Of a stretch of 64,000 nt of DNA, positions 33,041 to 44,533 are shown in pieces; the stretch's first letter is position 1, and each line of letters begins with the position of its first letter. The notes under the pieces were generated by a model. That model made no database searches. It saw nothing but the letters and a program-made list of their open reading frames with translations, and was not told where the DNA came from. Position numbers and translations under genes: made by a program. The DNA comes from Clarireedia homoeocarpa (taxonomy: Eukaryota; Ascomycota; Leotiomycetes; Helotiales; Rutstroemiaceae): positions 195,302-259,301 of the forward strand of contig LNKV01000012.1 of NCBI GenBank assembly GCA_001465935.1. The letters are read 5' to 3'.

Positions 33041-33447
33041 ATGGTAAGAAATCTATGTTCTGGCGCAATAGCTGGCTCGCACTATATGGTTAAAAAAGAT
33101 CGCTCCGCTAATCATGCCACAGCTGGATCAACTTGTTGGCCTCGCGATGCTCGTCGCTGCTTCTGTCGTCTTCCTCTATTATACTATCTGGACACTTCTT
33201 ATGGTACGAACTGGGCTTACTTCCTCAGCATCAAACCATGAAGCTAATATTTTGGATCTAGCCATTTGTCGACTCGGATCATGCCCTACAGAACCTGTTC
33301 CCTCCACGAGTTTGGGCAATCAGAATTCCCGTTATCCTCATACTATTGGCCTCTGCTGTTGTGGGATCGTTTTTGAGCGTGGTAATGATTCGAAGCAACA
33401 GGAAGCAGGCTGCGAAGGCCAAAGCTGCTATGAAGAAAAAGGCGTAG
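33041..33447 (+). CDS. DPM2: Dolichol-phosphate mannose synthase regulatory subunit DPM2
   Basis: Three exons: 33041-33043, 33123-33203, 33262-33447, 270 nt in total and 89 aa. DPM2 is a small ER membrane protein that stabilises the Dpm1 catalytic subunit making dolichol-phosphate mannose for GPI anchors, N-glycans and O-mannosylation. Two membrane spans are clear: LVGLAMLVAASVVFLYYTIW and WAIRIPVILILLASAVVGSF. Between them is the family signature PFVDSDHALQNLFPPRVWAI. The tail is Lys/Ala-rich. The first exon holds only the initiator ATG, followed by GTAAGA and an intron ending CTAATCATGCCACAG; splicing gives MLDQLVGLAML. The alternative start at 33114 (MPQLDQLVG) lies inside that intron and would add two residues. 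Confidence 0.93.
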
Positions 33448-35217
33448 AGGGTTAGCATACGAGGGCGCTGGAAAATTGGATCGAGGAAATGGAAGAGAAC
33501 AGAATCTATATGGTCGCTCATAATCTTCGGCGATTGTACAACTTGCGGGCGATCTGGCGCATTAGGACGGCTTTAGGGAACCTCTTCGAAATCGGCAAGA
33601 GGGCCTTGTGTATTCATAACTATGCCAAATACAACATACCGCTTTCTGGTTCAAGGAAATTATGCAGAGGGATGCTAACCTTCAGCCCTTTGCCATGCGG
33701 TCATTTCCTCCTACACCTTCGCATGTGCTGAAAACTGTGGATATAAAGCGCTTATGCTATATAAACGATAATCATGGCTTTTCTCGGCTTTTATTTTGAT
33801 CATGACTCCTGCTAGCACCTGACAGAAGTATTACAGCTCTTCGTCCACGGGAGCCACGTGAAGAACGTCATAATTGAACATGACCTAGATCCTCTGGATA
33901 CGTTGCTGAATAGCGCGTACCTACCTGCATCGAGAAGGATACTATTTCATCATGGAATTTATTGATGGATTCAATCATGGATACGTGCATAACATCGACG
34001 ACATGGGGGTTTGGCCTCGAGCATGGATAGATAGAGATAGTATTGATGGTAAGTTATTGATTCGCATAACTAGACTCCTTGACTCCAGACAAGACCTGAA
34101 TGGGGCATGGGAATCCACAGGCGCGCAGATTCCGAGCAAGACCAAGATCGCAAGCCGAGAGTTGGCTTCCCCTGATAATACTCCGTATTTCCAAACTTGT
34201 CAAAGGTCCCATGACCATTAGCACCATTAGCACCCTTACTGACATAGGTGTGCATCATTGTGCCTTATCAAGCAATAGCGTAAGGGACTAGGTAGGCGCC
34301 TTTACCGACTTCGAACGCATCAGTTTTTGCTGGGTCCGGGTAAGTCACTTTGGGACGATGGGATCCATAACACCATATGATACGATACTTGGATGCGTGC
34401 GGTGAGGTCAGGGGAAGATAACGGCGGTGCTGTAGTTGCTGCAGTTGCTGTTGTTGCTGCAACTAGAACTGCTGTCTTGTACTGTGCTGCATGGACGTAC
34501 ATGCTGTGTGTAAGGAGTACAGTACAGCCTGTAACCCGCAACCTGTAACTTGTAGCTTGCAGAGTGTCTCTGTAGTCATCGTGCTGATAGGTATAAATAG
34601 CACAAAGGATAATAGGCGCAAAACAAAAGAGCGAGTGCAGCCAAAGAAATGGCTGCCTGACATATTGAGGAATGAGAGCAAACGTTTGATAGGAATCTTC
34701 CTTCGATTTGAATCAGAGTTCAAGACTTAATGACTGACCGGGTGGAGTCACTTGAGAACCAGTCAGCCAGTCATCCACTCACGAGCAACCGTACCTTGCT
34801 CTTGCTACTTGCTACTTGCTCATTCTCTCACTTCTACAAAAAGCCTAGCTTAATCTGCTGCACCGCTTCCGTACCATACGTTGCCCCTCTATCGTGCCGC
34901 AAACATACGCCAGCTTAACTCAGGAGCTCTTTACAAGAAGAGCAACAGCAACAACTCGCGATTAAATCACAATTTCATAACTCATTCTTCATTCCACTAC
35001 GTATAATAAACTCCACTCCATAGAACTCCAAATTTATATCTTCACGAAAAGTTCCCGAGCATTCTCCTGAACTCTGGCCGTTCAGGACGCCCGGGAATTG
35101 TGCACCTCGCGCCCGCGTTAACTGGTCACTGTCGGAAGTCCGAGTCCCTGGATTCTGGGTTCTGCAGATACGTGCAGAAACTCAGACTTGTTTACATCAA
35201 ACAGCTTAATCATTTGA
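33448..35217. other. 1.8-kb spacer without a supported gene
   Basis: Contains degenerate GTTGCT/GCAGTT repeats near 34430-34465 and related CTTGCTAC repeats near 34795-34825. Short open frames on both strands have no domains. The right end is the promoter of the WD40 protein gene. Confidence 0.5.
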
Positions 35218-38200
35218 ATGCCCGCTTCATTTGATAACGAAGCAAATCAGACGTCAGGTGGAATACCTTTACCCAACAAATCGACGTCAAAAGCCTCGTT
35301 AGCCGGAGTACAGATTCCTACCAAGAACGGCAAAAGCAATGGGACGGCGAAGGATGGCGGTGGCGGCGGAGTTATGGCTGCGGTGACGAGAAGTAATGCC
35401 GCCAAGTCATCGTGAGTTTCTCCTCCCACGGTTATGTGCAAATACTCGTGGTTGTAGTCTAACCTGCTAGTTCGTCTAGGAAGAAGAAAAATGCCGCAAT
35501 AACCTCACAGTCACAGTCGCCAGAGACGAAATCAGAAGCGCCTATACAATTCGAGGAGCCGGTCGCATCGCCAGAGACAAAACCAGAAGCGCCTATACAA
35601 ATTGAGGAGCCGATCACATCGCCAGTGCTGGAAGCATTATCCTCCACCTCACAAGGTTCTTCGGTTGCGACGACGGAATGGGCAAAGAATCTCCCTCCAT
35701 TTTCGAGCTCCCCAAACAACTTGATAAGCCTCGGTGAATCGCCGCCGACGCAGCCATCTTCATACGAAGATAGAACTACATATTCTGGATGGGCTGCGAA
35801 AGAGCGAAAACCATCGCCGAGTGCCTACATTCCGTCGTCCTCCCCACCCATTAATCGAAGGAGACCTCTGAGCTACCAGATGGATGGAAACCTTACATAC
35901 AGCCCCGAAGAACATCAGTCTCATCTGGCGAATTATGCCGCACGTCGCAGTTCGATGTACTCTCAACAGTCACAAGCCGTTCGTTTCGGTACTTATCCAC
36001 CTTTACCGCATCAACCACAAGCCCACTTCTATGGTGCACCAGATCCGAATCTCATCTTATCTCCGAGGACTCCTGGATTGATTCCTGGAGACAAAGGGTT
36101 CCACTGTGGCTTTGATAGTTTACCGTCGGGACAAGATAGCAGCAAAATTGCGGAGAGTGTTGTTATAACTGGGTATGAGGGCGGATTACGAATCAACAGT
36201 GTCTCAAAGAGAGGCTTGAATAAGGTTATTTCTTTGGATGGATTACGAGGAGGTGTCTACAATGCAAAAATTCTTCCGTGGACTATGCAGCAAGAGTTAT
36301 CGATGCAGTTTCCTCTGATAGCTGTTGTTATCCATGGCCCGGTTTGGACTAAGAGTGATAGATCTAACGAAGAATATGCTGTTCCACCAGAAAGCGCATC
36401 AGCACCCACAGATGAGAGCACCAGAGGGTCTCCTGGACTTACTAGTCAATCCGTTCAAGGCGATGATGATGATTTGATTGAGTATTATCAGACTACAGTT
36501 GAGGTATATTCACTCAGTACAAAGAAGTACATAACTACTCTTTTGTCTACGCCCAAAACGCACCTACCAGTGCCCGCATCAAGTCCGTTGTTTACGCCAC
36601 CAGCCCCGGTGGGGTCTTTTACAATTCGAGCCGATAGAGGCAATATCGTAGTCGCTTCTGGCGTCACCGGCGAAGCTTGGATATTCCGCCAAATGGAACA
36701 CGGTGTGGCTACTATTGAGTTCAGGTGCCTTGGTAAAGTTTGGACGACCGTTCAACACGGCCTTTCTGTCGATACTGCAACGCTCAACGCTTATACCGAT
36801 GGCAGACAAGCAGGTGATGCTGGCGTTCGTGCTCCATACAAAGCATCCATTATTTCCGTGAACGGACGATGGCTGGCTTATTGTCCCTCGGCAGCTTCTT
36901 CCCAGGTCTCACTCCGCGCCACAGTCCCAGGAAACACCTCGACAGGAAGGGTTCCTGGATTGAATTCGTTTGCTCCTCCTCATGTCCCTGCAGTGAATTG
37001 CTTAGTGGATACTCCTGGTGGCGAAGGTATGCTAAAGCAAGTTCTTCAGGCAGCGACGCAAGGTTTTGTCGAGCTTTCAGGGTATGTTGGAAAGCAAGGG
37101 GCTCAATACTGGAATAACTATTGGAACAAGAATGCGGCTTCTTCGCAAGGAAATAGCAGTAACACGTACCAGACGCAGCAGAACATATCTGCACAATTTC
37201 CGCCCACCCACAGTCTGACTGGTCAAACGAATACCGCCAACAAAGATCCCGGTCTAATCTCGATTCTTGACCTTGATGCCCTGGCGCAACAAACATCAGC
37301 ATCGTCGATCCACCCCTTGGCTACATTTCCTGTACCTCATGGGTGTAGTTTCTTGTCATTGGCGCCTAGTGGTTTAGCTCTATTCACGGCAAGCAGCAAA
37401 GGTGATGTACAATTCGTCTGGGATCTCATGCGATTACATTACTCAAGGTCTTCTCTTCTCAAAGCCAATCCTCAAAGCGGAAGCATCCAAGGACCTCATG
37501 TGAGACAAATTGCGCAGTTTTCGCGCATGACCATCGCGAGAATTGTTGATGTTGTTTGGACCTCACCGCACGGTGAGCGGGCCGCCATGGTTACTGAACC
37601 TGGGACGGTTCACGTCCTCGATCTGCCGGCCAGTGCTTTCACCTGGCCTCCACCTCGTCGGAGGGTTGTATCATCCACAACCGAGCAATCAAACCCTGAC
37701 ACCAGTACCGCAGCTCGAGCTGCTGTTGGTGTAGCATCTAGTGCTGTCAGTTCACTATGGACTGTAGCTCGACCTTTAGTGGGCTCTCGCAGACGAAGGA
37801 GCAGTGCTGGTATGTCTGGAATTACAGCAGCAAGTGTCAAATCCCAAGCAGGCCATGGAACCCAGGCTTTAGCTGCCGGTATCAGCCGTTCCGTGGGAGC
37901 TGCAACGGGGAAGATGAATGAAATGCGCAAAGCAGGTGGTACTAAACTACACCTTCCAAAGAGTGGAAACACACCCAGCCCAAACTGCGTCAGATTATTC
38001 AACGGAAAATATGGTGATTCTATCTTTGTTGTCGGCGGTGGCATTTTCCGAATATACACGGTGAAGAGCAGGAGAGCAGATCGACCGGCCGATAAGCAGA
38101 AAGCATCCAAAGGCGCAAAATATGTCGAATTCAGGATCCCGTCACTTCCGGATCACAAGATCCCACTGGAACCACTGCATGATTTGACTGCCGATGATGT

Positions 38201-38801
38201 TCTAGATATCACCGCCCGAGATATGGAGGACAACTGGAAAGCAAGACAAGCACCCTCTCGAGTATCCCGTCCTTCGGGTGCCGAAACTTCGATTCCACAA
38301 GCCGAAATCGAATCTAATGCTCCTTATCAACCTTTCCACACCGACCGCCGCGTTAGTCTGCACGTCTACTCTCATGACAAAACTCACCTTCCCTCCCCCT
38401 CAGTCTCTGTTCTCCTCTCCCCACCAACACTCAAAGAAGTCCCTCCGGCACCCTCCACCCCAGTCAAAAACAAGCCATGGGCATTCGGCGGCCCAATCAA
38501 AACTCTTCGACTCGATGTCGGCCCGCCGCAAGTCATAGAAGACGACTACGAGACTCCATCCGATCATCGCGCGCTGCCATCCTCAGCAATCGAACGCGTC
38601 TTGCGTATTGCGGATAGCAGCGGTAGTGATCAGCAGGATATGGAGCAGATTGTGGTGACTACTAGGAGACGCAAGGGTGCAGGTCATCATCATTCTGGTG
38701 CGGGAGGTTTGGATGCAGAGGAGGCGGGGGGTGCGGGGGATGAGGAGGGCTTTTTTGAGGATGATTGTGAGGTTTTGGATTTTGCTAGTCAGAGGGTCTG
38801 A
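35218..38801 (+). CDS. WD40-like beta-propeller protein, BCAS3-like
   Basis: Two exons (35218-35411, 35480-38801) give 3,516 nt and 1,171 aa, joined by a 68-nt intron that preserves frame. The N-terminal 150 residues are low-complexity and include an approximate repeat, SPETKSEAPIQFEEP then SPETKPEAPIQIEEP. The propeller part starts near residue 270 (ESVVITGYEGGLRINSVSKR) and includes VYNAKILPW, TTVEVYSLSTKKYITTLL, GNIVVASGVTGEAWIFRQ, NGRWLAYCPSA, and the most conserved part CSFLSLAPSGLALFTASSKG followed by VQFVWDLMRL. This order resembles fungal relatives of BCAS3, a propeller protein that in animals binds phosphoinositides at the forming autophagosome. Function here is inferred only from that resemblance. 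The C terminus has a His-rich and acidic end. An ordinary uncharacterised WD40-like label would also be fair. Confidence 0.7.
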
Positions 38802-40299
38802 TTATGGGAGAAGTTGTATTGTGTTGCGGTCAGCGGGTATGTGTGAGATAGATTAGATGGATGCATTTGCATGCAGTTGGGTTCGAGCGGGTTGGGCATC
38901 AGGATTATGATGCATAGGATTGGATTAGATGGAGCATTAGGTTTCGTTGCTTTACTTTACGGTACTTTACATTACATTACTTGATATGGAACCTTTAACT
39001 CATGTTTAGAAGTAGTAGTGGAGTGGTGGTGGTAGTGGTAGTAGCAGTAAAGCGCTCCTTCTTTTTCATCATCATGATCTGTCTACTTTTTCAGTTCCTT
39101 CTACTTGTTCCATTCTTTTGGGCTCTTCGCTCGCTCGCTCGTTCTGCTTGTTTCATTCATTCTGGTCTTTTGCGTTCTGTGTCGGTCTGGTCGTCTGGCT
39201 GTCTGCAAACGCGGGTTCGTGGGGATGAAGGAATAGATTGATACATCTGGGCTACTGCTCCACTTTCTTTAGGATGAGCTTTGCTGGAATGGGATAGCGA
39301 CTTGAGTTGAGTTGCGTTAAGATTGCTATGGTATGATATAATATGATGAGATGGATAAGGGGGAGGGGGCGAGGGAGTGGGAATGGCAGCGAGAAAGAGC
39401 GAGTTTAGATTGAATATAATACATAGATAGATTGATACCGTAAGGTATAGCTTATACAATACAACACAGATCAGATCAGATCAGATCAGATACCTGTACA
39501 GATGTTTGTTTGTTTGTTTGTTTGTATTAGATGGAAATACATATATAAATTTACAGTTACAATCATAGATAGTCACAGCCAGTCAGTCAGTCAGCCAGTC
39601 AGTCAGTCAGCCAGTCAGTCAGTCAGCCAGCCAGTCAGTCAGCCAGTCAGTCATTCAGTAATTCAGTCGTCTCACCAGCTAGCTAATCGATTAACGAACT
39701 GACCAACGAACCAACTAACCAAGCAAGTAAAGTAAAGTAAACTGACTGCTAATAATCAATAGGAATTAATATATATGCACAAACGAACGAACGAACCAAG
39801 TAGACTGACTATATATAGTATACCAGATCAGATCAGAATACTTCATACTTCATACTTCATACTTCATACTTCATACTTCATACTTCATACTTCGTAGTCA
39901 GTCGCGCAACAAAAGAAACAGATAAGTTAAATAAATAAATAACCGAGCGAGCGAGCGAGCAACAGCAGCCAGGAGAGGGGAGGGGGGGGAGGGCGAAATA
40001 AAGAGGGAAAAAAAAACAATCTACATATCAGGCTATTTTTAATTTCATTAACTTAAGTTATAGGGAGGGATATGTATATATGTATATATGTATTTATTTA
40101 TTTATTTATTTTACTCAACTTATTGTATATGTATGCATAGGGGGATAACCTATGTGAAGCGATTCTCGTCTTTTGTTATTTCCATTCATTTATTCATTTA
40201 TTCATTCATTCTTACTTCTTCTACTTAGTTCAAGTTATTGTGGTTAACTTATAGGCCGGCAAAACGTTTTTTGTTTTTTAGCATCTTGGAGTTTGGGTT

Positions 40300-40331
<32 letters not shown>

Positions 40332-40542
40332 AATGTGTGTGTGAGTGTGAGTGAGTTTGTGTTTGATTACTCTCTTATTCGTCGTCTTCTTGTTGTTTCA
40401 CATGCTTGTGAAATGTTAGCTTATAGCATCGTCTCATACACAAACTATTCAACTTCACAACGAATATGGTCTTATTATTTCTTCCTTTCTTCACCGCTCG
40501 TAAATAATGCAATTATTCTCAACCAACCAATCAACCAATCGA
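38802..40542. repeat. Convergent spacer packed with microsatellites
   Basis: A 1.7-kb stretch between the 3' ends of two converging genes. Arrays include AGATC (39467-39490), TTTG (39502-39524), CAGT with CCAG interruptions (about 39577-39665), TACTTCA in about eight copies (39839-39892), ATGTATAT near 40072-40092, TTTA near 40092-40110, TG near 40315-40331, and ATCAATCG near 40530-40565. No gene is supported, and the open frames across the arrays are low-complexity. Confidence 0.85.
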
Positions 40543-42477
40543 TCAATCGATCAATCGATCAATCGACATGTCGTCCATATCCCTCACCACCCCATTTCCA
40601 CCCGCACCAACTCTCCTATCCGGGCCTCCTCGTGACCCGCTCATACTCCCCATATACTTAGCATCCTGCACCAAATCATCCTCCATCGCACCGTCCACAT
40701 CCTCAAAGGAGTCAATATGCCCATCCAACCGCGCAATATCCCCATTCCCATCAATCCCATCCACATCCTCATCCCCGCTCGACTTCTTCCTCGTCTCCCC
40801 TTGACCCCCATCCATCTCCCCCGCTTCCCTCCTACACCTCTCGCACATACACCACCCGCCCAGACTCCCCTCGGCCCATTCCCTCCGATCCTGCACTGGC
40901 AAACTAATATCGCAATAATGATTTAAAATCTCCTCTCCCTTCCTGATGCCCCCTTTCCGACCCCCAATACGTTCCGTTCTACACCAGAGTTTCATGCGAC
41001 CTCCCCATTCCCACTGCACGTTCGGATCGCAGTCGTGGTTCGCGAGACACCAGAGCGGGTGCACGGCCGCGACTTCGGGTTTACCCGACTGCCGGTTGAC
41101 GCGGGCAGAGGCAGTTCCGCGGAATTTAGCGTACAGGGTGTTGAAGATCCAGAGGTCGTACGAGGCAAGTGAGGTGAAGATGTCAATGTCCATTTTCTCG
41201 AGGACGTGCAAAGGGGTGGAGATGTTGCTGGCGAAGGTGAAGGGGAGAGTCCAGACGGGAGGAGGTTCGGCTTTGTGGGATATGGGCACGGCGTTGGATG
41301 CTGAGGGGAGGAAGTCACCCCAGATGTATTTGACTTCTTTGAGGTCGAGAGGATGCTTTTCTTGGGTTGCTGACATGGCGAGAGAGCGGGAAAGGAGGAG
41401 TAGGTAAAGTGCGTTGGGGGATTCTTTTGGGTCGGGATCTTTGGAGATTTCGTCGACGTCCTTTTCGCATATTGCAGGGTGGTAGGTTCGCAGTGCGAGG
41501 TCGAGACATTCCTCGTTACAGAACATCGTGTCATCGCAGTCGAGACATCCTACAACAGTACTCTGTTCGCCAAGTGGTGGCAAAGGAGCACTGCATAAAT
41601 CGCAGAGAGAATCCTTCAGGCGGTTATTAACAGTTAACACAGAAACCTCTTCAAGAACAGTCTCGTCAGGAGATATATCATCTTTAGCAAAAAGACCCAG
41701 TTGCTTATTAGTAGGTATATTCCCCTCTTCATCCGGGACAATGGCAGACTCCACCAAAGTAGGTAAATCGACCGATCGAACTTCGCACTTGGGAGCTATG
41801 AGTTGCAATTGCTTGTTCAAGAAGTGGAGTGACTCTTCCGTATGACGGTCTGGTTCATGGTCATTCCATGGGTATACTTCGCGCCTTACCAGCCCTTGTT
41901 CAGGCAGCTGGGAAATATCCACTTCCTCCACCTTCAACCTCCTCTTTGCCATATTGAAGATATAATCCTTCACTTGGTTCAGATCCTCATCATTGGGCGC
42001 CGCCTGCAGCCCCCGACTACAGAATTCATAGGCGCTCTTCAGGCAGCCGCACAAAAGCAGACTCAGGGAAAGATTCTGGTAACACCGCAACGCAGCTTTT
42101 TTAGACACTTTGATAATTGGCTCGTCGGCACAGTCGAGGTCCATATGTTCTACTCCAAAGGTCGCATAGGAATCCGTGTTCGCCGTCTCGCGTTTCCGAA
42201 GGATGGAGGGATAGCCCTCCTCCAGTCGAGCTTTCAGCGTCTCCAATGCCGGTTCATGGTATTCGAAACTCTCGTCGGCGAGCTCATCACGGAGTAGTAA
42301 GGCGCGGTAGCTGTCCCCGGCCGCCAAGTCGGGGTAACCTAGATCAGCATGAACCTGTGCGCGTTCGAGGTAGAGAATTAAGTCGTAGGGAGAATCTAAG
42401 AGACTTTCGGTCAACTGTCCTCGTCTTTCCAAAAGTATGCAGGTGGAATCGTCCTCCCGATCACTGTCACCGTCCAT
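40543..42477 (-). CDS. SET-domain protein with N-terminal TPR-like region
   Basis: A single exon of 644 aa from the only in-frame ATG (MDGDSDREDDSTCILLERRG); the open frame upstream has no ATG. Residues about 20-190 contain TPR-like helices (YLERAQVHADLGYPDLAAGD and AALRCYQNLSLSLLLCGCLK). A split SET domain follows: NKQLGLFAKDDISPDETVLE near residue 260, a cysteine-rich insert with CDLCSAPL and CLDCDDTMFCNEECLDLALR that resembles a MYND-type zinc site, then HPLWCLANHDCDPNVQWEW (the NHxCxPN signature) and GEEILNHYCDI. A post-SET-like CMCERCRREA comes near residue 565. This layout is that of SMYD/SET5-like lysine methyltransferases, but the substrate is unknown. The C terminus is Gly/Asp-rich and disordered. 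Confidence 0.9.
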   Translation of the reverse strand: MDGDSDREDDSTCILLERRGQLTESLLDSPYDLILYLERAQVHADLGYPDLAAGDSYRALLLRDELADESFEYHEPALETLKARLEEGYPSILRKRETANTDSYATFGVEHMDLDCADEPIIKVSKKAALRCYQNLSLSLLLCGCLKSAYEFCSRGLQAAPNDEDLNQVKDYIFNMAKRRLKVEEVDISQLPEQGLVRREVYPWNDHEPDRHTEESLHFLNKQLQLIAPKCEVRSVDLPTLVESAIVPDEEGNIPTNKQLGLFAKDDISPDETVLEEVSVLTVNNRLKDSLCDLCSAPLPPLGEQSTVVGCLDCDDTMFCNEECLDLALRTYHPAICEKDVDEISKDPDPKESPNALYLLLLSRSLAMSATQEKHPLDLKEVKYIWGDFLPSASNAVPISHKAEPPPVWTLPFTFASNISTPLHVLEKMDIDIFTSLASYDLWIFNTLYAKFRGTASARVNRQSGKPEVAAVHPLWCLANHDCDPNVQWEWGGRMKLWCRTERIGGRKGGIRKGEEILNHYCDISLPVQDRREWAEGSLGGWCMCERCRREAGEMDGGQGETRKKSSGDEDVDGIDGNGDIARLDGHIDSFEDVDGAMEDDLVQDAKYMGSMSGSRGGPDRRVGAGGNGVVRDMDDMSIDRLID

Positions 42478-42718
42478 GCTGACTTTGACATATTCCTGAA
42501 GGAAGAGAAGGAGGAGATGGGTCGCGTGTATAAGAAGTAGGCAGAAGATGCTTTTTCCTCGTCTCTCTGTGGTGGGGTGGGAGAACGTGCAAGAAGTGCT
42601 CAAGTATTATTAAGAAAATTTAGCAACTGTTTTAGGGGTCCAAATTATTCAGGGCATCGTGTTCGAGAGGGGCAAGCCGTGTACCAATGAGTGCAAGTTG
42701 GCCAGAAGGCCAGGGGCT

Positions 42719-42757
42719 GCTCCGGAGGATATGCTCCGGAGGATATGCTCCGGGTGG
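42719..42757 (+). repeat. Three tandem copies of a 15-bp unit
   Basis: CTCCGGAGGATATG with one linking base is repeated; the third copy changes to CTCCGGGTGG. The CTCCGGAG core is itself palindromic. Confidence 0.8.
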
Positions 42758-42908
42758 ACTGGTATTGGTCAACGAGGTTGAGATTTCGAGGTGCTTTAAG
42801 AATACTATAGTACTCGGGGGAATAAAGGTTAAATTTATTCTGGTAGATTCTATCAACAAGGGTACTTCTATCGAATCAGATCGTCAAGATCCTACAATTA
42901 TAGAGAAT

Positions 42909-43153
42909 TTTAACAATAATCGGGGTATATGTATTAACCTTTATTTCCCCGGTGAGGAAGTATATGGGCTTTGCACTACAGTATCCGTAGTCCGAGCACA
43001 TCTTGTGCTGTATCTTGATCACTTACTTTGCCAAAAGCCTTCTGTTGGATCCACTAATAGCGGGGTAGGTGGGGTATAGGCCCACTACCCTAAACTGNTT
43101 TAACAATAATCGGGGTATATGTATTAACCTTTATTTCCCCGGTGAGGAAGTAT
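42909..43153 (+). repeat. 55-bp exact direct duplicate around an ambiguous base
   Basis: Bases 42909-42963 and 43099-43153 are identical (both begin TTTAACAATAATCGG and end GAGGAAGTAT). The second copy starts directly after the N at 43098. This is what two contig ends with unmerged overlap would look like, although a real duplication is possible. Confidence 0.9.
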
Positions 43154-43204
43154 CTGGGAGATCTATTCTTTTAGTCTTATTTTTGATTCGGCTTAAGTTG
43201 GTAA

Positions 43205-43340
43205 TTGGTATTTGGTATTTAGTATTTGGTATTTAGTATTTGGTATTTTGTAATTGGTAATTGGTATTTAGTATTTAGTATTTAGTATTTTCACTAACAG
43301 TATTTAGTATTTTCACTAACAGTATTTAGTATTTTCACCA
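43205..43340 (+). repeat. GTATTTR satellite, higher-order
   Basis: Seven- to eight-base units of GTATTTA and GTATTTG alternate. Near the right end, three longer copies of GTATTTAGTATTTTCACTAAC or a close variant appear, so the array has a nested structure. Confidence 0.8.
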
Positions 43341-44533
43341 ACTTCAATTCACTAAATTGGTAGATTAGTCGTCCTCCCACAATGTTTGCTATCTTCCCTC
43401 TCTCTCATGCTGTACTCTCCTCGAGATCCGAGAGTGAACGTTTGTGTATAGTGCTCGGCCGGATGCATGCACATGTACCGACTGACTGTACGAAGTATGT
43501 AGAACGAAATGTCGTGAGATATGAGAACATGCAGCATGTAATCTTACGTATGTGGCTCGCGTGTGTTTCAATGGTTTCCCAGCTTTTCGTACAGTTTTTG
43601 CCCCTCAGGACGTATTGTTACTGTGCCCAAGACCGAATCGTCCAGTCGCCACCGTCACCGTCACTGTTCCAAGTTCCAAGTGACAAGTTCCAAGTTCCTT
43701 TCTCTTTTCTCGGACCCTGTGTTCTCTTTATTCACGCTCGTCGACTTTTGCCGTGCTCTCTCACTCGCTCACCCAATCGCCCCGCCCCAATCATGCATTA
43801 CCCGACTATTCTCACGATAGGCGGAAGCGAAGGGATATCTCAATCCGTGCACTCAGTTGCAAGTCGTGCAAGTCGTGCCAAGTCGTGCCAACTTCGCCAA
43901 CTATTGGGAAGAGTTAATATCGAGTACTCGCCTCGTACTCGTCTCGTACATGGAATGCAATGTAAAGAGAAAGTAAAAGAAAGACCCCTATTTTTCCTTC
44001 TTCCACCATTCATCCATCCATCCACCTATCCACCCATCCCTCCTGTACCTGAACGTTCCAATTCCTGCAAGAGAAACAGAACGCGGGGCATGGCTGCTTC
44101 AATGCGAAAGTATGCAAAGGTTCCACGAGAGAGGGTGGCGCAAACGTGTTCGTTGAGTTCGTTATGTTTGCCCACCCAAAGAGAAGATACTGAGCTTCTG
44201 GCCTTCTGACCTTCTGAGCTTCTGACCTTCTGACCTTCTGAGATACTGTACAGAAAAGACAGCAGCTGTACAAAGGAACTACAAATTCGATAGCCTGTCC
44301 TGGTCTGTCTGTGCTGTGTGATCTTCATGGTTTCGCTTGCAAAAAGAAAAGGCTGGTCTAGAATCTAGATTCGAACCTTTCTTCTGCTCCCGTACTCGTC
44401 TACAAAATGTACAGAGCACTAGCAGGCAGATCTAAACTTTCCCTCGTCTATCTCGCCACCCCATTCATTGCTTTGACACCTCTCGAATCTATCTGTATGG
44501 TTACTATACAATGTATTCGTTGTTCCCGTTCCT

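Larger units (their letters stand above)
42478..44533. other. 2-kb spacer with repeats and an assembly ambiguity
   Basis: Contains three near copies of CTCCGGAGGATATG (42719-42757), a 55-bp exact duplicate (42909-42963 and 43099-43153), the single N at 43098, and a GTATTTA/GTATTTG satellite (about 43205-43340). A 275-residue open frame at 43382-44209 has no domain, mixed low-complexity content and no splice structure, so it is not called. Confidence 0.6.

Noticed and set aside
43382..44209. 275-residue plus-strand open frame with ATG
   Set aside because: No domain, irregular composition with runs from simple repeats (AAGTCGTGCC, TTCTGACC), no splice structure, and it sits beside an assembly ambiguity.
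44330..44410. Possible tRNA on the minus strand (GGTTCGAATC, a B-box-like motif)
   Set aside because: The five bases on each side of the loop do not pair as a T stem, and no A box lies at the right distance.
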